Source: Lysobacter concretionis Ko07 = DSM 16239
GTDB taxonomy: Bacteria > Pseudomonadota > Gammaproteobacteria > Xanthomonadales > Xanthomonadaceae
Direction: 5' to 3'
DNA length: 64,000 nt
Assembly: GCF_000768345.1 (NCBI RefSeq)
Contig: NZ_AVPS01000001.1
Location: 248,001 to 312,000, forward strand
The translations under genes and the position numbers were made by a program. The notes under the pieces are model-generated. The model did not search any database, had not been told where the DNA came from, and saw nothing but the letters and a program-made list of their open reading frames with translations. The stretch's first letter is position 1, and each line of letters opens with the position of its first letter. Positions 1 to 10,692 of the stretch are shown one piece after another.

Positions 1-1043
1 GCGGCATGGAAAACCCGCGCATCACCTTCGCCACCCCGACCGTGATCGTCGGCGACAAGTCGCTGGTGTCGCTGATCGCGCACGAGCTGGCGCACAGCTG
101 GGCCGGCAACCTGGTGACCTTCTCCAGCCCGAAAGACCAGTGGATGAACGAGGGCATCACCAGCTACGTCGAGAACCGCATCATCGAGGCGCTGTACGGC
201 AAGGACTTCGCCAACATGGAAGCGGCGATCGCGCAGAACGAACTGCGCAAGACCATCGGTGACATGGAGCCGCAGGCGCAGGCGCTGGCGATCCGTCCCG
301 ACATCCACGTCAAGGCCGGCGACACCCTGACCGAGGTGGCGTACGACAAGGGCGCGTGGTTCATGATGTTCCTGGAGCACCGTTTCGGCCGCGAGGACTT
401 CGACCCGTTCCTGCGCGGCTACTTCGACCACTTCGCGTTCCAGTCGATCCCGACCACCACCTTCGTGCAGTACGCCAAGGACAATCTGCTGGCCAAGCAT
501 CCCGGCAAGGTCACCGAGGCCGAGCTGGACGAGTGGATCTACGGCCCGGGCATCCCGGAGTCGGCGCCGGTCACCGTTTCGCCGCAGTTCGATGCGGTCG
601 ATGCCGTGCGCCAGGCCTGGATCGATGGCGGTGCGCTGCCGTCCACGGAGGTCACCGCGAAGTGGAGCACCCAGGAATGGCTGCACTTCCTGGAAGGCAT
701 GCCGGCCACGCTGAGCCATGACCAGCTCGCAGCGCTGGATGCCGCGTACGCATTCACCGGCACGCCGAACGGCGAAATCGCGATGCGCTGGTACCCGCTG
801 ACCGTGCGCAGCGGCTATCCGGAAGCGAACGAGGCGATCGCCGAGTTCCTCGAGCGCGTCGGCCGCCGCAAGCTGATCATGCCGACCTATGCCGAGCTGG
901 TGAAAAGCCCGGCCGGTCTGGCGATGGCCGAGACGATCCTGGAGAAGGCGCGACCGGGCTATCACCCGATCACCACCGGCTCGGTCGAGTCGGTGATCGC
1001 CAAGGCCAAGGGTGATGACACGGTGGTCAAGCCGGTCGACTGA
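1..1043 (+). CDS. M1 family zinc metallopeptidase, C-terminal part
   Basis: The gene enters from the left edge, so only about the last 346 residues are present. The first visible residues, GMENPR, match the substrate-binding GxMEN loop of M1 aminopeptidases. About 25 residues on is the zinc site HELAHSWAGN, followed by the third zinc ligand in NEGITSYVE. The rest is helical and fits the C-terminal domain of leukotriene A4 hydrolase-like M1 enzymes, which trim N-terminal residues from peptides. The full enzyme is normally about 600-650 residues, so roughly 300 are missing to the left. A perfect GC hairpin follows 27 bases after the stop. The family call is firm; the exact substrate is not known. 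Confidence 0.93.
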   Translation, partial: GMENPRITFATPTVIVGDKSLVSLIAHELAHSWAGNLVTFSSPKDQWMNEGITSYVENRIIEALYGKDFANMEAAIAQNELRKTIGDMEPQAQALAIRPDIHVKAGDTLTEVAYDKGAWFMMFLEHRFGREDFDPFLRGYFDHFAFQSIPTTTFVQYAKDNLLAKHPGKVTEAELDEWIYGPGIPESAPVTVSPQFDAVDAVRQAWIDGGALPSTEVTAKWSTQEWLHFLEGMPATLSHDQLAALDAAYAFTGTPNGEIAMRWYPLTVRSGYPEANEAIAEFLERVGRRKLIMPTYAELVKSPAGLAMAETILEKARPGYHPITTGSVESVIAKAKGDDTVVKPVD

Positions 1044-1070
1044 TCGCTGTCATCGGTTGAAAGCCTGCTT

Positions 1071-1094
1071 CGCGACCGCCTCCGGGCGGTCGCG
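1071..1094 (+). terminator. GC-rich hairpin after the M1 peptidase gene
   Basis: A perfect 10-base-pair stem (CGCGACCGCC / GGCGGTCGCG) with a TCCG tetraloop sits 27 bases after the stop codon. It is followed by TCGTAT rather than a clear T-run, so it could end transcription or only protect the mRNA 3' end. Confidence 0.5.
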
Positions 1095-1161
1095 TCGTAT
1101 CCAGCTTGTGCGTCCGCACCCATCCGGGCTGGTGCCTGGGCGCGACCTGTACGCCTTCCGG

Positions 1162-1371
1162 GCGAATGTCCCCCGGCCCCGCCTGCGGCGGGTGCCTCCT
1201 CCTTTATTTCGCCCCGAAGACATACAGGACACGCCTGTGTTGGTGGATTTGCGCTTCTACAACCACCGTCATGCTGGAACGACGGGGGTGAATGCTCTTG
1301 GTGCGAAATAAAGGAGGAGGCACCGGCTTCATCGGTGCCGGGGGACATTCGCACCAAGGGCATTCACCCCC
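1162..1371. repeat. Compound nested inverted repeat, about 210 bp
   Basis: Three sets of complementary arms are visible. GCGAATGTCCCCCGGC (1162-1177) pairs perfectly with 1337-1352. A perfect 22-base arm at 1191-1212 pairs with 1303-1324. A 24-base arm at 1284-1307 pairs with 1348-1371 with one mismatch. The third set competes with the first two, so the transcript could adopt two alternative folds. No open reading frame here looks real. It fills most of the 446-base gap between the M1 gene and the next gene. It may be a MITE-like or extragenic palindromic element. Confidence 0.8.
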
Positions 1372-1489
1372 TGCGCCCCGGAGGCGCCACCCCGCCCACA
1401 CCACCCCTGCGACGCTCCCCCCCTTCGGATCGGAGAAGAACCATTAAGATTCAGACAGGCTTGAACCCGACATCCAAGAGAACCCCGCA

Positions 1490-2269
1490 ATGACCCTTAC
1501 GCGTACCCGGACCGCCGCCCATCCATCGCAACTCGATCGGCGAATGGTGCGGGCGGGATCACCGCTGCTCGTTGCCCTGGTATGCGCGATGGTGCTTGGC
1601 GGCTGCGAGCCGGCACCGGATCCGGAGGTCGTCCGCGCCGAACAGGCTGCCGCGGCCGAACGGAAGGCCGAGGCGATGGCGCAACAGTTCGACGAGCAGT
1701 TCGCGGCGGAGAACTGGGACCTGGCCAAGGCGCACGGCGATGTGTTGCTTGCCGAGTATCCCGACAGCCGGGCCGCCGAGCGCATCAAGGCGCAGCATGA
1801 GCAGGCCGCAGAAAAGGCCCGCGCCATCCGGGAAGCGCGCCGCACGGCGGCGTTGTGGGCCTATCAGACCCAGCCGGTTGGCAAGAAACAGCAGTTGTCG
1901 GCCGCCATCTATGCGCGCGAGAACGTCGAGACCGATGGCAAGGTCGCGCGGCCGGTGCGGCTGATCTTCCGCGACCATCCGGAGTGGGGCCGCAGCAGCT
2001 ATCTGGTGCTGGAGGCGGGCGACTTCGACTGCTACCGCGGCTGCAAGCTCAAGGTCAGCGCCGACGACGTCACGCGCACGATGGCCGGCAGCCGGCCCGA
2101 CACCGACGAGGCGATCGCGATGTTCATCGAGGACGAGAAGACGCTGTGGAAGCTGGCCAAACAGGCCGGCGTGCTCAGCATCGAGTTCCCGGTCAAGGCC
2201 GGCGGCAAACGCACCGCGTCATTCGAGGTCGGCGGCCTGGATCCGGAGCGGATGCCGGGCTGGAACTAG
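1490..2269 (+). CDS. Predicted lipoprotein of unknown function
   Basis: This is a 259-residue protein that I do not recognise. Residues 19-39 form a lipoprotein signal with lipobox VLGGC, so it is probably a lipid-anchored envelope protein. The GTG-free first ATG at 1490 has a weak AAGAG upstream; the ATG at 1544 would give a shorter, more typical signal peptide but has no visible ribosome site. Residues about 50-125 are charged, alanine-rich and likely coiled coil. The C-terminal half (about 125-259) looks globular, with two cysteines in DCYRGC that could form a disulfide. It stands alone between two repeat-filled gaps. Confidence 0.8.
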   Translation: MTLTRTRTAAHPSQLDRRMVRAGSPLLVALVCAMVLGGCEPAPDPEVVRAEQAAAAERKAEAMAQQFDEQFAAENWDLAKAHGDVLLAEYPDSRAAERIKAQHEQAAEKARAIREARRTAALWAYQTQPVGKKQQLSAAIYARENVETDGKVARPVRLIFRDHPEWGRSSYLVLEAGDFDCYRGCKLKVSADDVTRTMAGSRPDTDEAIAMFIEDEKTLWKLAKQAGVLSIEFPVKAGGKRTASFEVGGLDPERMPGWN

Positions 2270-2277
2270 GCGGCACG

Positions 2278-2515
2278 CCCCCATCCGCCCCTCCGGGGCA
2301 CCTTCCCCCGCAGGCGGGAGGTAGGAATCCTCCAGCATGTCCATGATCAGCGCCTGTGCCCACCTTCCCCCGCAGCGGGGGAAGGAAGTATTGCCGGAAT
2401 GAGCGATCCGCCACTCCCTTGCAGGTGACGGCCAGGAAAGTCGTAACTCGGCGTCGTGCGCCTCTTCCCTTCCCCTGCTTCAGCGGGGGAAGGTGCCCGA
2501 AGGGCGGATGGGGGC
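2278..2515. repeat. Intergenic inverted repeat with GAAGGTGCCCGAAGGGC core
   Basis: The gap between the lipoprotein gene and the convergent kinase gene is bracketed by near-perfect inverted arms. The left arm begins CCCCCATCCGCCCC at 2278; the right arm ends GGGCGGATGGGGG at 2515. A further small hairpin, with arms CTTCCCCCGC and GCGGGGGAAG, lies near 2364-2387. The right arm contains GAAGGTGCCCGAAGGGC (2489-2505), which recurs exactly at 14640-14656 between lipB and lipA. This marks it as a dispersed genomic repeat. It may also act as a two-way terminator for the converging genes. Confidence 0.7.
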
Positions 2516-2539
2516 AGCCGGGGGCCCCGAAAAAACCTT

Positions 2540-3472
2540 CTACAGCGCGTAACCGAACTGCTGGCGGAACTGCCCGGCGAACTCGTCGTAGTCGAAGCGC
2601 TGGTTCTGGGTGCCGGGGTGCTCGACCTTGAGCGCGCCCATCAGGTTGCCGATGCGGCCGATCGTCAGCCAGTCGTAGTTCTTCTGGATGCCGAAGATCA
2701 GGCCGGCGCGGAACGCGTCGCCGCAGCCGGTCGGGTCGGTGATGCGGCGCTCGTGCGCGGGCGGGATGTCGTGCACCTCGCCGCCGGTATGGATCACCGC
2801 GCCCTTCGGCCCGCGCGTGGCGATGTAGGCCTTCACCTTGCTGGCGATCTCTTTCTCGCTCCAGCCGGTGCGCTCCTGCAGCAGGTTGGATTCGTAGTCG
2901 TTGACGGTGACGTAGTCGGCCTGCTCGATGAACGCGCGCAGCTCATCGCCGTTGAACAGCGGCATGGCCTGGCCCGGATCGAAGATGAAGGGAATGCCGG
3001 CCTCGGCGAACTCGTTCGCGTTCTGGATCATGCCCTCGTAACCGTCCGGACTGACGATGCCGATGCTCACGCCGGGCACGTCGCGCACGTGGTTCTCGTA
3101 GGAGCGCATCATCGCGCCGGGGTGGAACGCGGTGATCTGGTTGTTGTCGTGGTCGGTGGTGATGAACGCCTGCGGGGTGAACAGCTCGTCGATGACCTTG
3201 ACGTGCTCCAGGCGGATCTCCTGCTGCTCGAACCACTCCCGGTACGGGCCGAAGTCCTGGCCCACGGTCGCCATCGGGATCGGGTCGCCGCCCAGCAGCT
3301 TGAGGTTGTAGGCGATGTTGCCGGCGCAGCCGCCGAACTCGCGGCGCATCCGCGGCACCAGGAACGAGACGTTCAGGATGTGCACCTTGTCCGGCAGGAT
3401 GTGGTTCTTGAACTGGTCGGGAAACACCATGATGGTGTCGTACGCCAGCGAGCCGCAGATCAGGGCAGACAT
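2540..3472 (-). CDS. PfkB-family carbohydrate/adenosine kinase
   Basis: A 310-residue ribokinase-family (PfkB) sugar or nucleoside kinase, cytoplasmic. The N-terminal signature is REFGGCAGNIAYNLKLLGG (about residues 44-62). The C-terminal signature DPTGCGDAFRAG has the catalytic base Asp252. Length and lack of insertions match the adenosine kinase-like branch, which phosphorylates adenosine to AMP, but ribokinase- or fructokinase-type substrates cannot be excluded from sequence alone. It is divergent from mreB and converges on the lipoprotein gene, as in other Xanthomonadales. The ATG at 3472 has no obvious ribosome site. Confidence 0.88.
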   Translation of the reverse strand: MSALICGSLAYDTIMVFPDQFKNHILPDKVHILNVSFLVPRMRREFGGCAGNIAYNLKLLGGDPIPMATVGQDFGPYREWFEQQEIRLEHVKVIDELFTPQAFITTDHDNNQITAFHPGAMMRSYENHVRDVPGVSIGIVSPDGYEGMIQNANEFAEAGIPFIFDPGQAMPLFNGDELRAFIEQADYVTVNDYESNLLQERTGWSEKEIASKVKAYIATRGPKGAVIHTGGEVHDIPPAHERRITDPTGCGDAFRAGLIFGIQKNYDWLTIGRIGNLMGALKVEHPGTQNQRFDYDEFAGQFRQQFGYAL

Positions 3473-4843
<1,371 letters not shown>

Positions 4844-4871
4844 ACCGGTGCAGGCCGACTGACCAACCACC

Positions 4872-5861
4872 GTGCGCCCCTACGCCAATTCCTCCACGCC
4901 CAACCGCCCGGGCGACGTTGCCGCGACGCTGTGGCTGTTGGCCTACCTGGTGCTGGCGGTGGTGTTGATCGTGCTCGACCACCGCGGCGGCTGGCTGACC
5001 CAGGCGCGGGGGCAGGCGTCAATGCTGGTGCAGCCGCTGTGGGTGGTGGCCGGCTGGCCCGGCCGGGTGGTGACCCGGCTCTACGACGATGCCGGCACGA
5101 TGGGCCAGTTACGTGCCGACAACGCCCGCCTGCGCAACGAGTTGCTGGTCAACAGTGCGCGCATCGCGCGGCTGCAGACCCTCGCCGCCGACAACGCCCG
5201 CCTGCGCGGCCTGCTGGACGCGGCCGACAGGAACCGCCTGGACGTGCAGCTCGCACCGATCCTGGATATCGACCTGGACCCGGCCCGGCAGCGGTTGGTG
5301 GTCGATGCCGGCGGCAATGACGGCGTCCATCTGGGCCAGAGCGTGATCGATGCCGGCGGTCTGCTGGGCCAGATCATCGAGGTGCAACCGATGCTCGCCA
5401 CCGTGCTGCTGGTGACCGACGCCGCGCATGCGGTGCCGGTGGCGATCGAGCGCAACGGCGTGCGGCTGGTGGTCTATGGCGAGGGCCGCAGCGATCTGTT
5501 GCGCCTGCCCAGCGTGCCGCTGTCGAGCGACGTCAAGGTCGGCGACAAGCTGCTGACATCCGGCCTGGGCGGTCGTTTCCCGGCGGGTTTTCCGGTCGGC
5601 ACGATCGTCACCCTGCATCCCGACGACAGCCGCGCGTTCCTCGTTGGCGAGGTACGGCCGGCGGCGCAGCTGGATCGCGGGCGCGACGTGCTGCTGCTGC
5701 GCGGCGTGCTGCCGCGCGACGGGGAAACGGCGTCGACCGGGCCCGATACGGAACGCCCGGAAAGTGCGGCGCCGGCGTCGATGCCAGCGCCGGTTGCCGC
5801 CGATACCGGTGAGGCCGTCACGCCCTCGCCGGTGCCCGCCAGCAACGGTGCCCGCCGATGA
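4872..5861 (+). CDS. mreC: Rod shape-determining protein MreC
   Basis: A 329-residue periplasmic scaffold of the elongasome that links MreB/MreD to PBP2. It begins at a GTG. A membrane anchor spans about residues 16-37, a coiled coil rich in DNARLRNELL-type heptads spans about 75-115, and the beta-barrel domain covers about 120-275, with GGLLGQIIEV and SGLGGRFPAGFPVG visible. The last 50 residues are a proline/alanine-rich low-complexity tail. It overlaps mreD by four bases (ATGA), so the two are translationally coupled. Confidence 0.96.
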   Translation: MRPYANSSTPNRPGDVAATLWLLAYLVLAVVLIVLDHRGGWLTQARGQASMLVQPLWVVAGWPGRVVTRLYDDAGTMGQLRADNARLRNELLVNSARIARLQTLAADNARLRGLLDAADRNRLDVQLAPILDIDLDPARQRLVVDAGGNDGVHLGQSVIDAGGLLGQIIEVQPMLATVLLVTDAAHAVPVAIERNGVRLVVYGEGRSDLLRLPSVPLSSDVKVGDKLLTSGLGGRFPAGFPVGTIVTLHPDDSRAFLVGEVRPAAQLDRGRDVLLLRGVLPRDGETASTGPDTERPESAAPASMPAPVAADTGEAVTPSPVPASNGARR

Positions 5862-6343
5862 GTCGCCGCTACCAGTCCTGGCTGTTGCCGGTCAGCGTGA
5901 TCGTCGGGCTGCTGCTGGGCCTGCTGCCGCTGCCGCCGGCGATGCAGCCGCTGCGTCCGTACTGGCTCGCGCTGGTGGTCGCCTACTGGGTGATCGAGGA
6001 TCCCGACCGCATCGGCCTGGGGTTCGCCTTCATCGTCGGGGTGGTGGCCGACATCAGCTTCGGCAGCCTGCTGGGCGAGCAGGCGCTGCGGCTGGTGGTG
6101 ATGGCGTTCATCCTGCAACGCTTCCGCGCGCGGCTGCGGTTCTTCCCGTTGTGGCAGCAGGCGCTGGCGATCGGCGGGCTGCTGCTGAACGACCGCATTG
6201 TGGTGGCGGCGATCCATGTCGCCCTGGGCATCCAGCCGCTGCCGATGATGTTCTGGCTCGCGCCGTTGACGGGCATGGCCTTGTGGCCACCGGTGTTCCT
6301 GCTGCTGGACGCGCTGCGTCTGGGCAGCTGGCGCAGGAGCTAG
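5858..6343 (+). CDS. mreD: Rod shape-determining protein MreD
   Basis: A 161-residue integral membrane protein with about five hydrophobic segments and short loops, typical of MreD, which bridges MreC to the wall-synthesis enzymes. The motif GVVADISFGSLLGEQALR (about residues 64-81) is characteristic of the family. The ATG overlaps the mreC stop by four bases. mrdA starts three bases after its stop, and its ribosome site AGGAGC lies inside the end of mreD. Confidence 0.95.
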   Translation: MSRRYQSWLLPVSVIVGLLLGLLPLPPAMQPLRPYWLALVVAYWVIEDPDRIGLGFAFIVGVVADISFGSLLGEQALRLVVMAFILQRFRARLRFFPLWQQALAIGGLLLNDRIVVAAIHVALGIQPLPMMFWLAPLTGMALWPPVFLLLDALRLGSWRRS

Positions 6344-6346
6344 GCC

Positions 6347-8344
6347 GTGCGTCCGCGTCGCCCCCGCCGCGTGATCAAGGACGCCGGCGTCGAGGCCAGC
6401 CATTTCCGGGTGCGTGCCGGCATCGCCTTCCTCGGCGTGGTGCTCGCGCTGGGGGGGCTGGCGCTGGGCTATTTCCGCCTGCAGGTCTGGCAGTACGACG
6501 AGTACGCCACGCGCGCGGAGCAGAACCGCATCAAGCTGCGCCCGGTGGTGCCCGGCCGGGGGCTGATCTACGACCGCAACGGCCGGATCCTGGCCGACAA
6601 CGTGCCCGCATTCCGGCTGGAGGTCACCCCGGGCGAGGCCGGAGACCCCGACACCTGGCTGCCGGCATTGGCCGGGATCGTCGATCTGTCGCCGCAGGAG
6701 ATCGAGGACTTCCTGGAGACCCGCAAGGTCACCCGCGGCTACAAGCCGATCATCCTGAAGCTGCGGGTGACGCCCGAGGAAGTCGCGCGGCTGGCGGTCG
6801 ACCGCTGGCGGTATCCGGGCGTGGAGGTGGTGTCCTACCTGCAGCGCCGCTACCTGTACGGCGAACTGTTCGCCCACATCATCGGCTACGTCGGCCGGAT
6901 CGATGTCGATGACCTGAAGGAGATGGGCGAGACCAGTTCCGCCTTCAGCCATACCGGCAAGACCGGCATGGAGCGCTCCTACGAGGCGGCGCTGCGCGGC
7001 AAGGTCGGCTACGAGAAGGTCGAGACCAATGTCGACGGGCGGCCGATGCGGGTGGTCGGCCGGGTGCCGGCGGTGCCGGGCGCGGACCTGCGCCTGTCGA
7101 TCGACCTGGACCTGCAGCGCGCGATGGCCGCCGCGTTCGGCGATGCCGACGGCTCGGCGGTGGCGGTGGACGCGAAGACCGGACAGGTGCTGGCGATGGT
7201 CAGCCTGCCGTCCTACGACACCAACCTGTTCGTCAACGGGATCTCCCACGCCGACTACAACGCGCTGATCGACAACCCGTCGCGGCCGCTGTTCAACCGC
7301 AACGTGCTGGGCGGCGGGCCGCCGGGTTCGACCGTGAAGCCGATGGTCGCATTGGCCGGGGTCGACAGCGGCCTGCGCACGCCGTCCGACCGGATCTTCT
7401 CCAGCGGCGAGTTCCACATCGCCGGCCAGAGCCGCGGCTACCGCGATGCCAGCCGCGGCGGCCACGGCTGGACCGATCTGCGCGACTCGATCTCGCAGTC
7501 GGTCAATACCTACTACTACAAGCTGGCCCTGGACATGGGCATCGACCGGTTTTCGGAGTACATGCACCGCTATGGTTTCGGCGAGAAGACCGGCATCGAC
7601 CTGGCCGGCGAGAGTGCCGGCGTGGTGCCCTCGCGCGAGTACAAGCGCACGATCAGCAGGGAGCCCTGGTACCCCGGCGAGACGGTGATCTCCGGCATCG
7701 GCCAGGGCTACTGGATCGCGACCGCGTTGCAGCTGGCGCGCGCCACCGCGGCGATCGCCAATGGCGGCGACCTGCACCAGCTGCGTCTGCTGGCATCGCG
7801 GCGCGACGGCTACCAGGCGCCCTGGCAGGCGCTGCCGGCGACCCCGAGCACCCGCATCAGCGACCACCCCGCCAACCTGCGCGCGGTGCAGGAAGGCATG
7901 GTGGACACCATCCACGGCGCGCGCGGCACCGCGCGGGCGATGGCGCGCGGTGCGGAGTACACGATGGCCGGCAAGACCGGCACCGCCCAGCGTTCCAGCC
8001 GCAAGGGCAACATCAGCCTCAACCCGCACACCCTGCCGTACCACCTGCGGCACACCGCCTTGTTTGTCGGCTACGCGCCGGCGGAAGACCCGCAGATCGC
8101 CATTTCGGTGGTGGTCGAGCACGGCGGCTACGGCGGCAGTGCGGCCGCGCCGATCGCGCGCGCGGTGTTCGATGCCTGGCTGCTGGGCAAGCTGCCCGAA
8201 GGCCTGGAGCCGCTCGACGGCACGCCGGCCGATCCGCTGGAGGCGGCAGATCCGGACGGTGCCGAGGCGGCGGCCACTGGTGCCGGCGTTGCCGGGGATG
8301 TCACCGGTTCCGATGCGGCCGGCGGCCCGGAGCCTGCGCCATGA
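6347..8344 (+). CDS. mrdA: Penicillin-binding protein 2 (peptidoglycan transpeptidase)
   Basis: A 665-residue class B PBP that crosslinks peptidoglycan during cell elongation, partner of RodA. It starts at GTG with AGGAGC upstream. One membrane anchor lies at about residues 23-43. The pedestal domain includes VVPGRGLIYDRNGRILADN. The transpeptidase domain has the active serine S328 in GSTVKP (K331), a SVN motif in SQSVNTYYY, and K543-TG in AGKTGTAQ. The last ~40 residues are a Gly/Ala/Asp-rich tail without a recognised domain. It overlaps rodA by four bases. Confidence 0.97.
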   Translation: MRPRRPRRVIKDAGVEASHFRVRAGIAFLGVVLALGGLALGYFRLQVWQYDEYATRAEQNRIKLRPVVPGRGLIYDRNGRILADNVPAFRLEVTPGEAGDPDTWLPALAGIVDLSPQEIEDFLETRKVTRGYKPIILKLRVTPEEVARLAVDRWRYPGVEVVSYLQRRYLYGELFAHIIGYVGRIDVDDLKEMGETSSAFSHTGKTGMERSYEAALRGKVGYEKVETNVDGRPMRVVGRVPAVPGADLRLSIDLDLQRAMAAAFGDADGSAVAVDAKTGQVLAMVSLPSYDTNLFVNGISHADYNALIDNPSRPLFNRNVLGGGPPGSTVKPMVALAGVDSGLRTPSDRIFSSGEFHIAGQSRGYRDASRGGHGWTDLRDSISQSVNTYYYKLALDMGIDRFSEYMHRYGFGEKTGIDLAGESAGVVPSREYKRTISREPWYPGETVISGIGQGYWIATALQLARATAAIANGGDLHQLRLLASRRDGYQAPWQALPATPSTRISDHPANLRAVQEGMVDTIHGARGTARAMARGAEYTMAGKTGTAQRSSRKGNISLNPHTLPYHLRHTALFVGYAPAEDPQIAISVVVEHGGYGGSAAAPIARAVFDAWLLGKLPEGLEPLDGTPADPLEAADPDGAEAAATGAGVAGDVTGSDAAGGPEPAP

Positions 8345-9453
8345 GCGTGATCCTGCGCTGGTTGTTCGACCTGCTGTGGCGCGCCATGCGCACCCTCGAC
8401 CTGCCGCTGCTGGGCGCGTTGCTGGCGCTGATGGGGATCGGCCTGGCGGTGTTGTACAGCGCGGGCGGGAAATCGGAAGCGCTGGTGATGGCCCAGGGTT
8501 CGCGTTTCGCCGTCGGCCTGGTCGTGCTGTGGGCGCTGTCGCGGGTCTCGCCGATCCAGTTGCGCAACATCACGCCGCTGGTCTACGCCGTCTGCCTGCT
8601 GCCGTTGGTCGCGGTGCTGTTCATCGGCCAGGGCAAGCATGGCGCGCACTGGATCAACCTGGGCGTGTTCTATTTCCAGCCCGCCGAGCTGCTCAAGCTG
8701 AGCCTGCCGATGATGGTGGCCTGGTACCTCAACCGCGAGCCTTCGCCGCCCTCGCTACGGGCCGTGCTGGTAGCCGCGGTGCTGATCGGCGTGCCGACCG
8801 GACTGATCCTGCTGCAGCCCGACTTCGGCACCGCGATGCTGGTCGGCATCAGCGGGGCGTTTGTGCTGTATCTGGCCGGGTTGTCGTGGTGGTGGTTCGC
8901 CGCCGCGCTCGGCACCATCGCCGCGGGTGCGCCGGCGGCCTGGTTCTGGTTGCTGATGCCGTACCAGAAGGACCGCATCCTGACCTTCCTCGACCCCGAG
9001 AGCGACCCGCTGGGTGCGGGTTGGAACATCATCCAGTCGAAAATCGCGATCGGTGGTGGCGGCATGTCGGGCAAGGGCTGGGGCGATGGCACCCAGGCCC
9101 ACCTGAACTACATCCCCGAGCACACCACCGACTTCATCTTCGCCGTGCTCAGCGAGGAGTTCGGCTGGATCGGGGTCGTGGTGACGCTGGGGCTGTACCT
9201 GTTCGTGGTCGGGCGCTGCCTGTGGATCGCGGCGGAGGCGCGCGACGGCTATTCGCGCCTGCTGGCCGGTGCCCTGGCGCTGGCGTTCTGCGTCTACGTG
9301 CTGGTCAACGGCGGCATGGTGGCGGGCCTGCTGCCGGTGGTCGGGGTGCCGATGCCGCTGCTCAGCTACGGCGGCACCTCGGCGATATCACTGCTGGCCG
9401 GCATGGGCGTGGTGATGGCGGTGCGCGCGCATCGGCCGGTGCATGGCCGTTGA
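8341..9453 (+). CDS. rodA: Peptidoglycan glycosyltransferase RodA
   Basis: A 370-residue SEDS-family membrane protein with about ten predicted membrane segments. It polymerises lipid II into glycan strands and works as a pair with PBP2. Family hallmarks are QPDFGTAMLV (about residues 159-168) and PEHTTDFIFAVLSEEFGW (about 259-276), and the C-terminal GVPMPLLSYGGTSA. The start overlaps the end of mrdA, so the two subunits are made together. Confidence 0.97.
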   Translation: MSVILRWLFDLLWRAMRTLDLPLLGALLALMGIGLAVLYSAGGKSEALVMAQGSRFAVGLVVLWALSRVSPIQLRNITPLVYAVCLLPLVAVLFIGQGKHGAHWINLGVFYFQPAELLKLSLPMMVAWYLNREPSPPSLRAVLVAAVLIGVPTGLILLQPDFGTAMLVGISGAFVLYLAGLSWWWFAAALGTIAAGAPAAWFWLLMPYQKDRILTFLDPESDPLGAGWNIIQSKIAIGGGGMSGKGWGDGTQAHLNYIPEHTTDFIFAVLSEEFGWIGVVVTLGLYLFVVGRCLWIAAEARDGYSRLLAGALALAFCVYVLVNGGMVAGLLPVVGVPMPLLSYGGTSAISLLAGMGVVMAVRAHRPVHGR

Positions 9454-9546
9454 ATCACGTCGGCAGGTGGCGCGCGTGAATGACAACACCAACCTGACTG
9501 GGCGAGCCGGTTCAGGCCTTTGCGAACAAGTGCTAACCTCGTTGCG

Positions 9547-10692
9547 ATGACTCGATACCTCGCCAGACGCGCCCTGGTATGTGCGCTCCCGCTCGCGCTG
9601 GTGGCCTGCGCCACGCAGACCCCGCCGCCGAATCCGCAGCCCCGGCCGGCTGCCGTGGTCGAACCCGCCGCGCCACCGCAGCCGGCTCCGGCTGCCGTGT
9701 CGAACGCGCAGCCGGTCGAAACCGCACTGCCCGAATTCGTGCGCGCCACATCGGCCAAATATGACGTCGATGCGGCCTATGTGCGCTCGGTGATGGAGCA
9801 GGCGGAAATCCGCGACAGCATCATCAAGGCGATGTCACGCCCGGCCGAGGCCAAACCGTGGAGCGACTACCGTCCGATCTTCATCACCCAGCCGCGCATC
9901 AATGCCGGCAAGGCGTTCCTGGCCCAGCACCGCGACGCGCTGGCCAGGGTCGAGGCGGAATACGGCGTGCCGGCGGAGATCATCGTCGCCATCCTCGGGG
10001 TGGAGACCAGTTACGGCGGCAACGCCGGCAGCTATCCGGTGGTGGACGCGCTGTACACGCTGGCGTTCGCCTACCCGCGCACCAACCAGCCCGACAAGAT
10101 CGCGCGCGAGAACACCCGCGAGGCGTTCTTCCGCGACGAGCTCGCGCAGTTGTTCGCGCTGGGCAAGGAAACCGGTTTCGACATCACCACCCTGAAGGGC
10201 AGCTACGCCGGCGCGATGGGCTGGGGGCAGTTCATGCCGTCCAGCTACCGCGACTACGCGGTCGACGGCAATGGCGATGGCAAGGTCGACCTGTTCAACA
10301 ACCTCGACGACGTATTCGCCTCGGTCGCCAACTACTTCGTCAAGAAGGGCGGCTGGCAGCGCGGCGAACCGGTCACCGTGCGCGCGAAGCGTGCCAAGGG
10401 CGCCGCGGATTTCGAGCCGGAAGGCCTGGAGCCGCGCTACACGCTCGACCAGCTGGCCGCCCGCGGCTACACGCCCAGCGTCCGCGCCGCCCATGCCGGT
10501 GACGTCACCCTGGTGAACCTGGACGGCGTGAACGGCAAGGAGCACTGGATCGCGTACCAGAACTTCTACGCGATCACCCGCTACAACATTTCCAAGCACT
10601 ACGCGATGGCGGTCTACCAGCTGTCGGAGGCGATTGCGGGCCGTGAGAACCCGCTCGCCGCCAACGCCGCCGCGGGTCAGCCGGGCGCATGA
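9547..10692 (+). CDS. mltB: Lytic murein transglycosylase B, lipoprotein
   Basis: A 381-residue outer-membrane lytic transglycosylase that cleaves MurNAc-GlcNAc bonds to 1,6-anhydro products. The chosen ATG at 9547 opens a lipoprotein signal ending in LALVACA. The catalytic glutamate is E153 in ILGVETSYGG. GAMGWGQFMPSSYRDYAVDG and DLFNNLDDVFASVANYF are classic MltB family motifs. An upstream in-frame TTG at 9520 would only lengthen the signal and is less likely. It overlaps rlpA by four bases, tying glycan cleavage to the next two wall-related genes. Confidence 0.95.
   Translation: MTRYLARRALVCALPLALVACATQTPPPNPQPRPAAVVEPAAPPQPAPAAVSNAQPVETALPEFVRATSAKYDVDAAYVRSVMEQAEIRDSIIKAMSRPAEAKPWSDYRPIFITQPRINAGKAFLAQHRDALARVEAEYGVPAEIIVAILGVETSYGGNAGSYPVVDALYTLAFAYPRTNQPDKIARENTREAFFRDELAQLFALGKETGFDITTLKGSYAGAMGWGQFMPSSYRDYAVDGNGDGKVDLFNNLDDVFASVANYFVKKGGWQRGEPVTVRAKRAKGAADFEPEGLEPRYTLDQLAARGYTPSVRAAHAGDVTLVNLDGVNGKEHWIAYQNFYAITRYNISKHYAMAVYQLSEAIAGRENPLAANAAAGQPGA

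Noticed and set aside
5474-8122. An 882-residue minus-strand open frame antisense to mreC-mreD-mrdA.
   Set aside because: The sense genes are unambiguous; the antisense product is rich in His, Gln and Arg, as expected for a codon-bias artefact.
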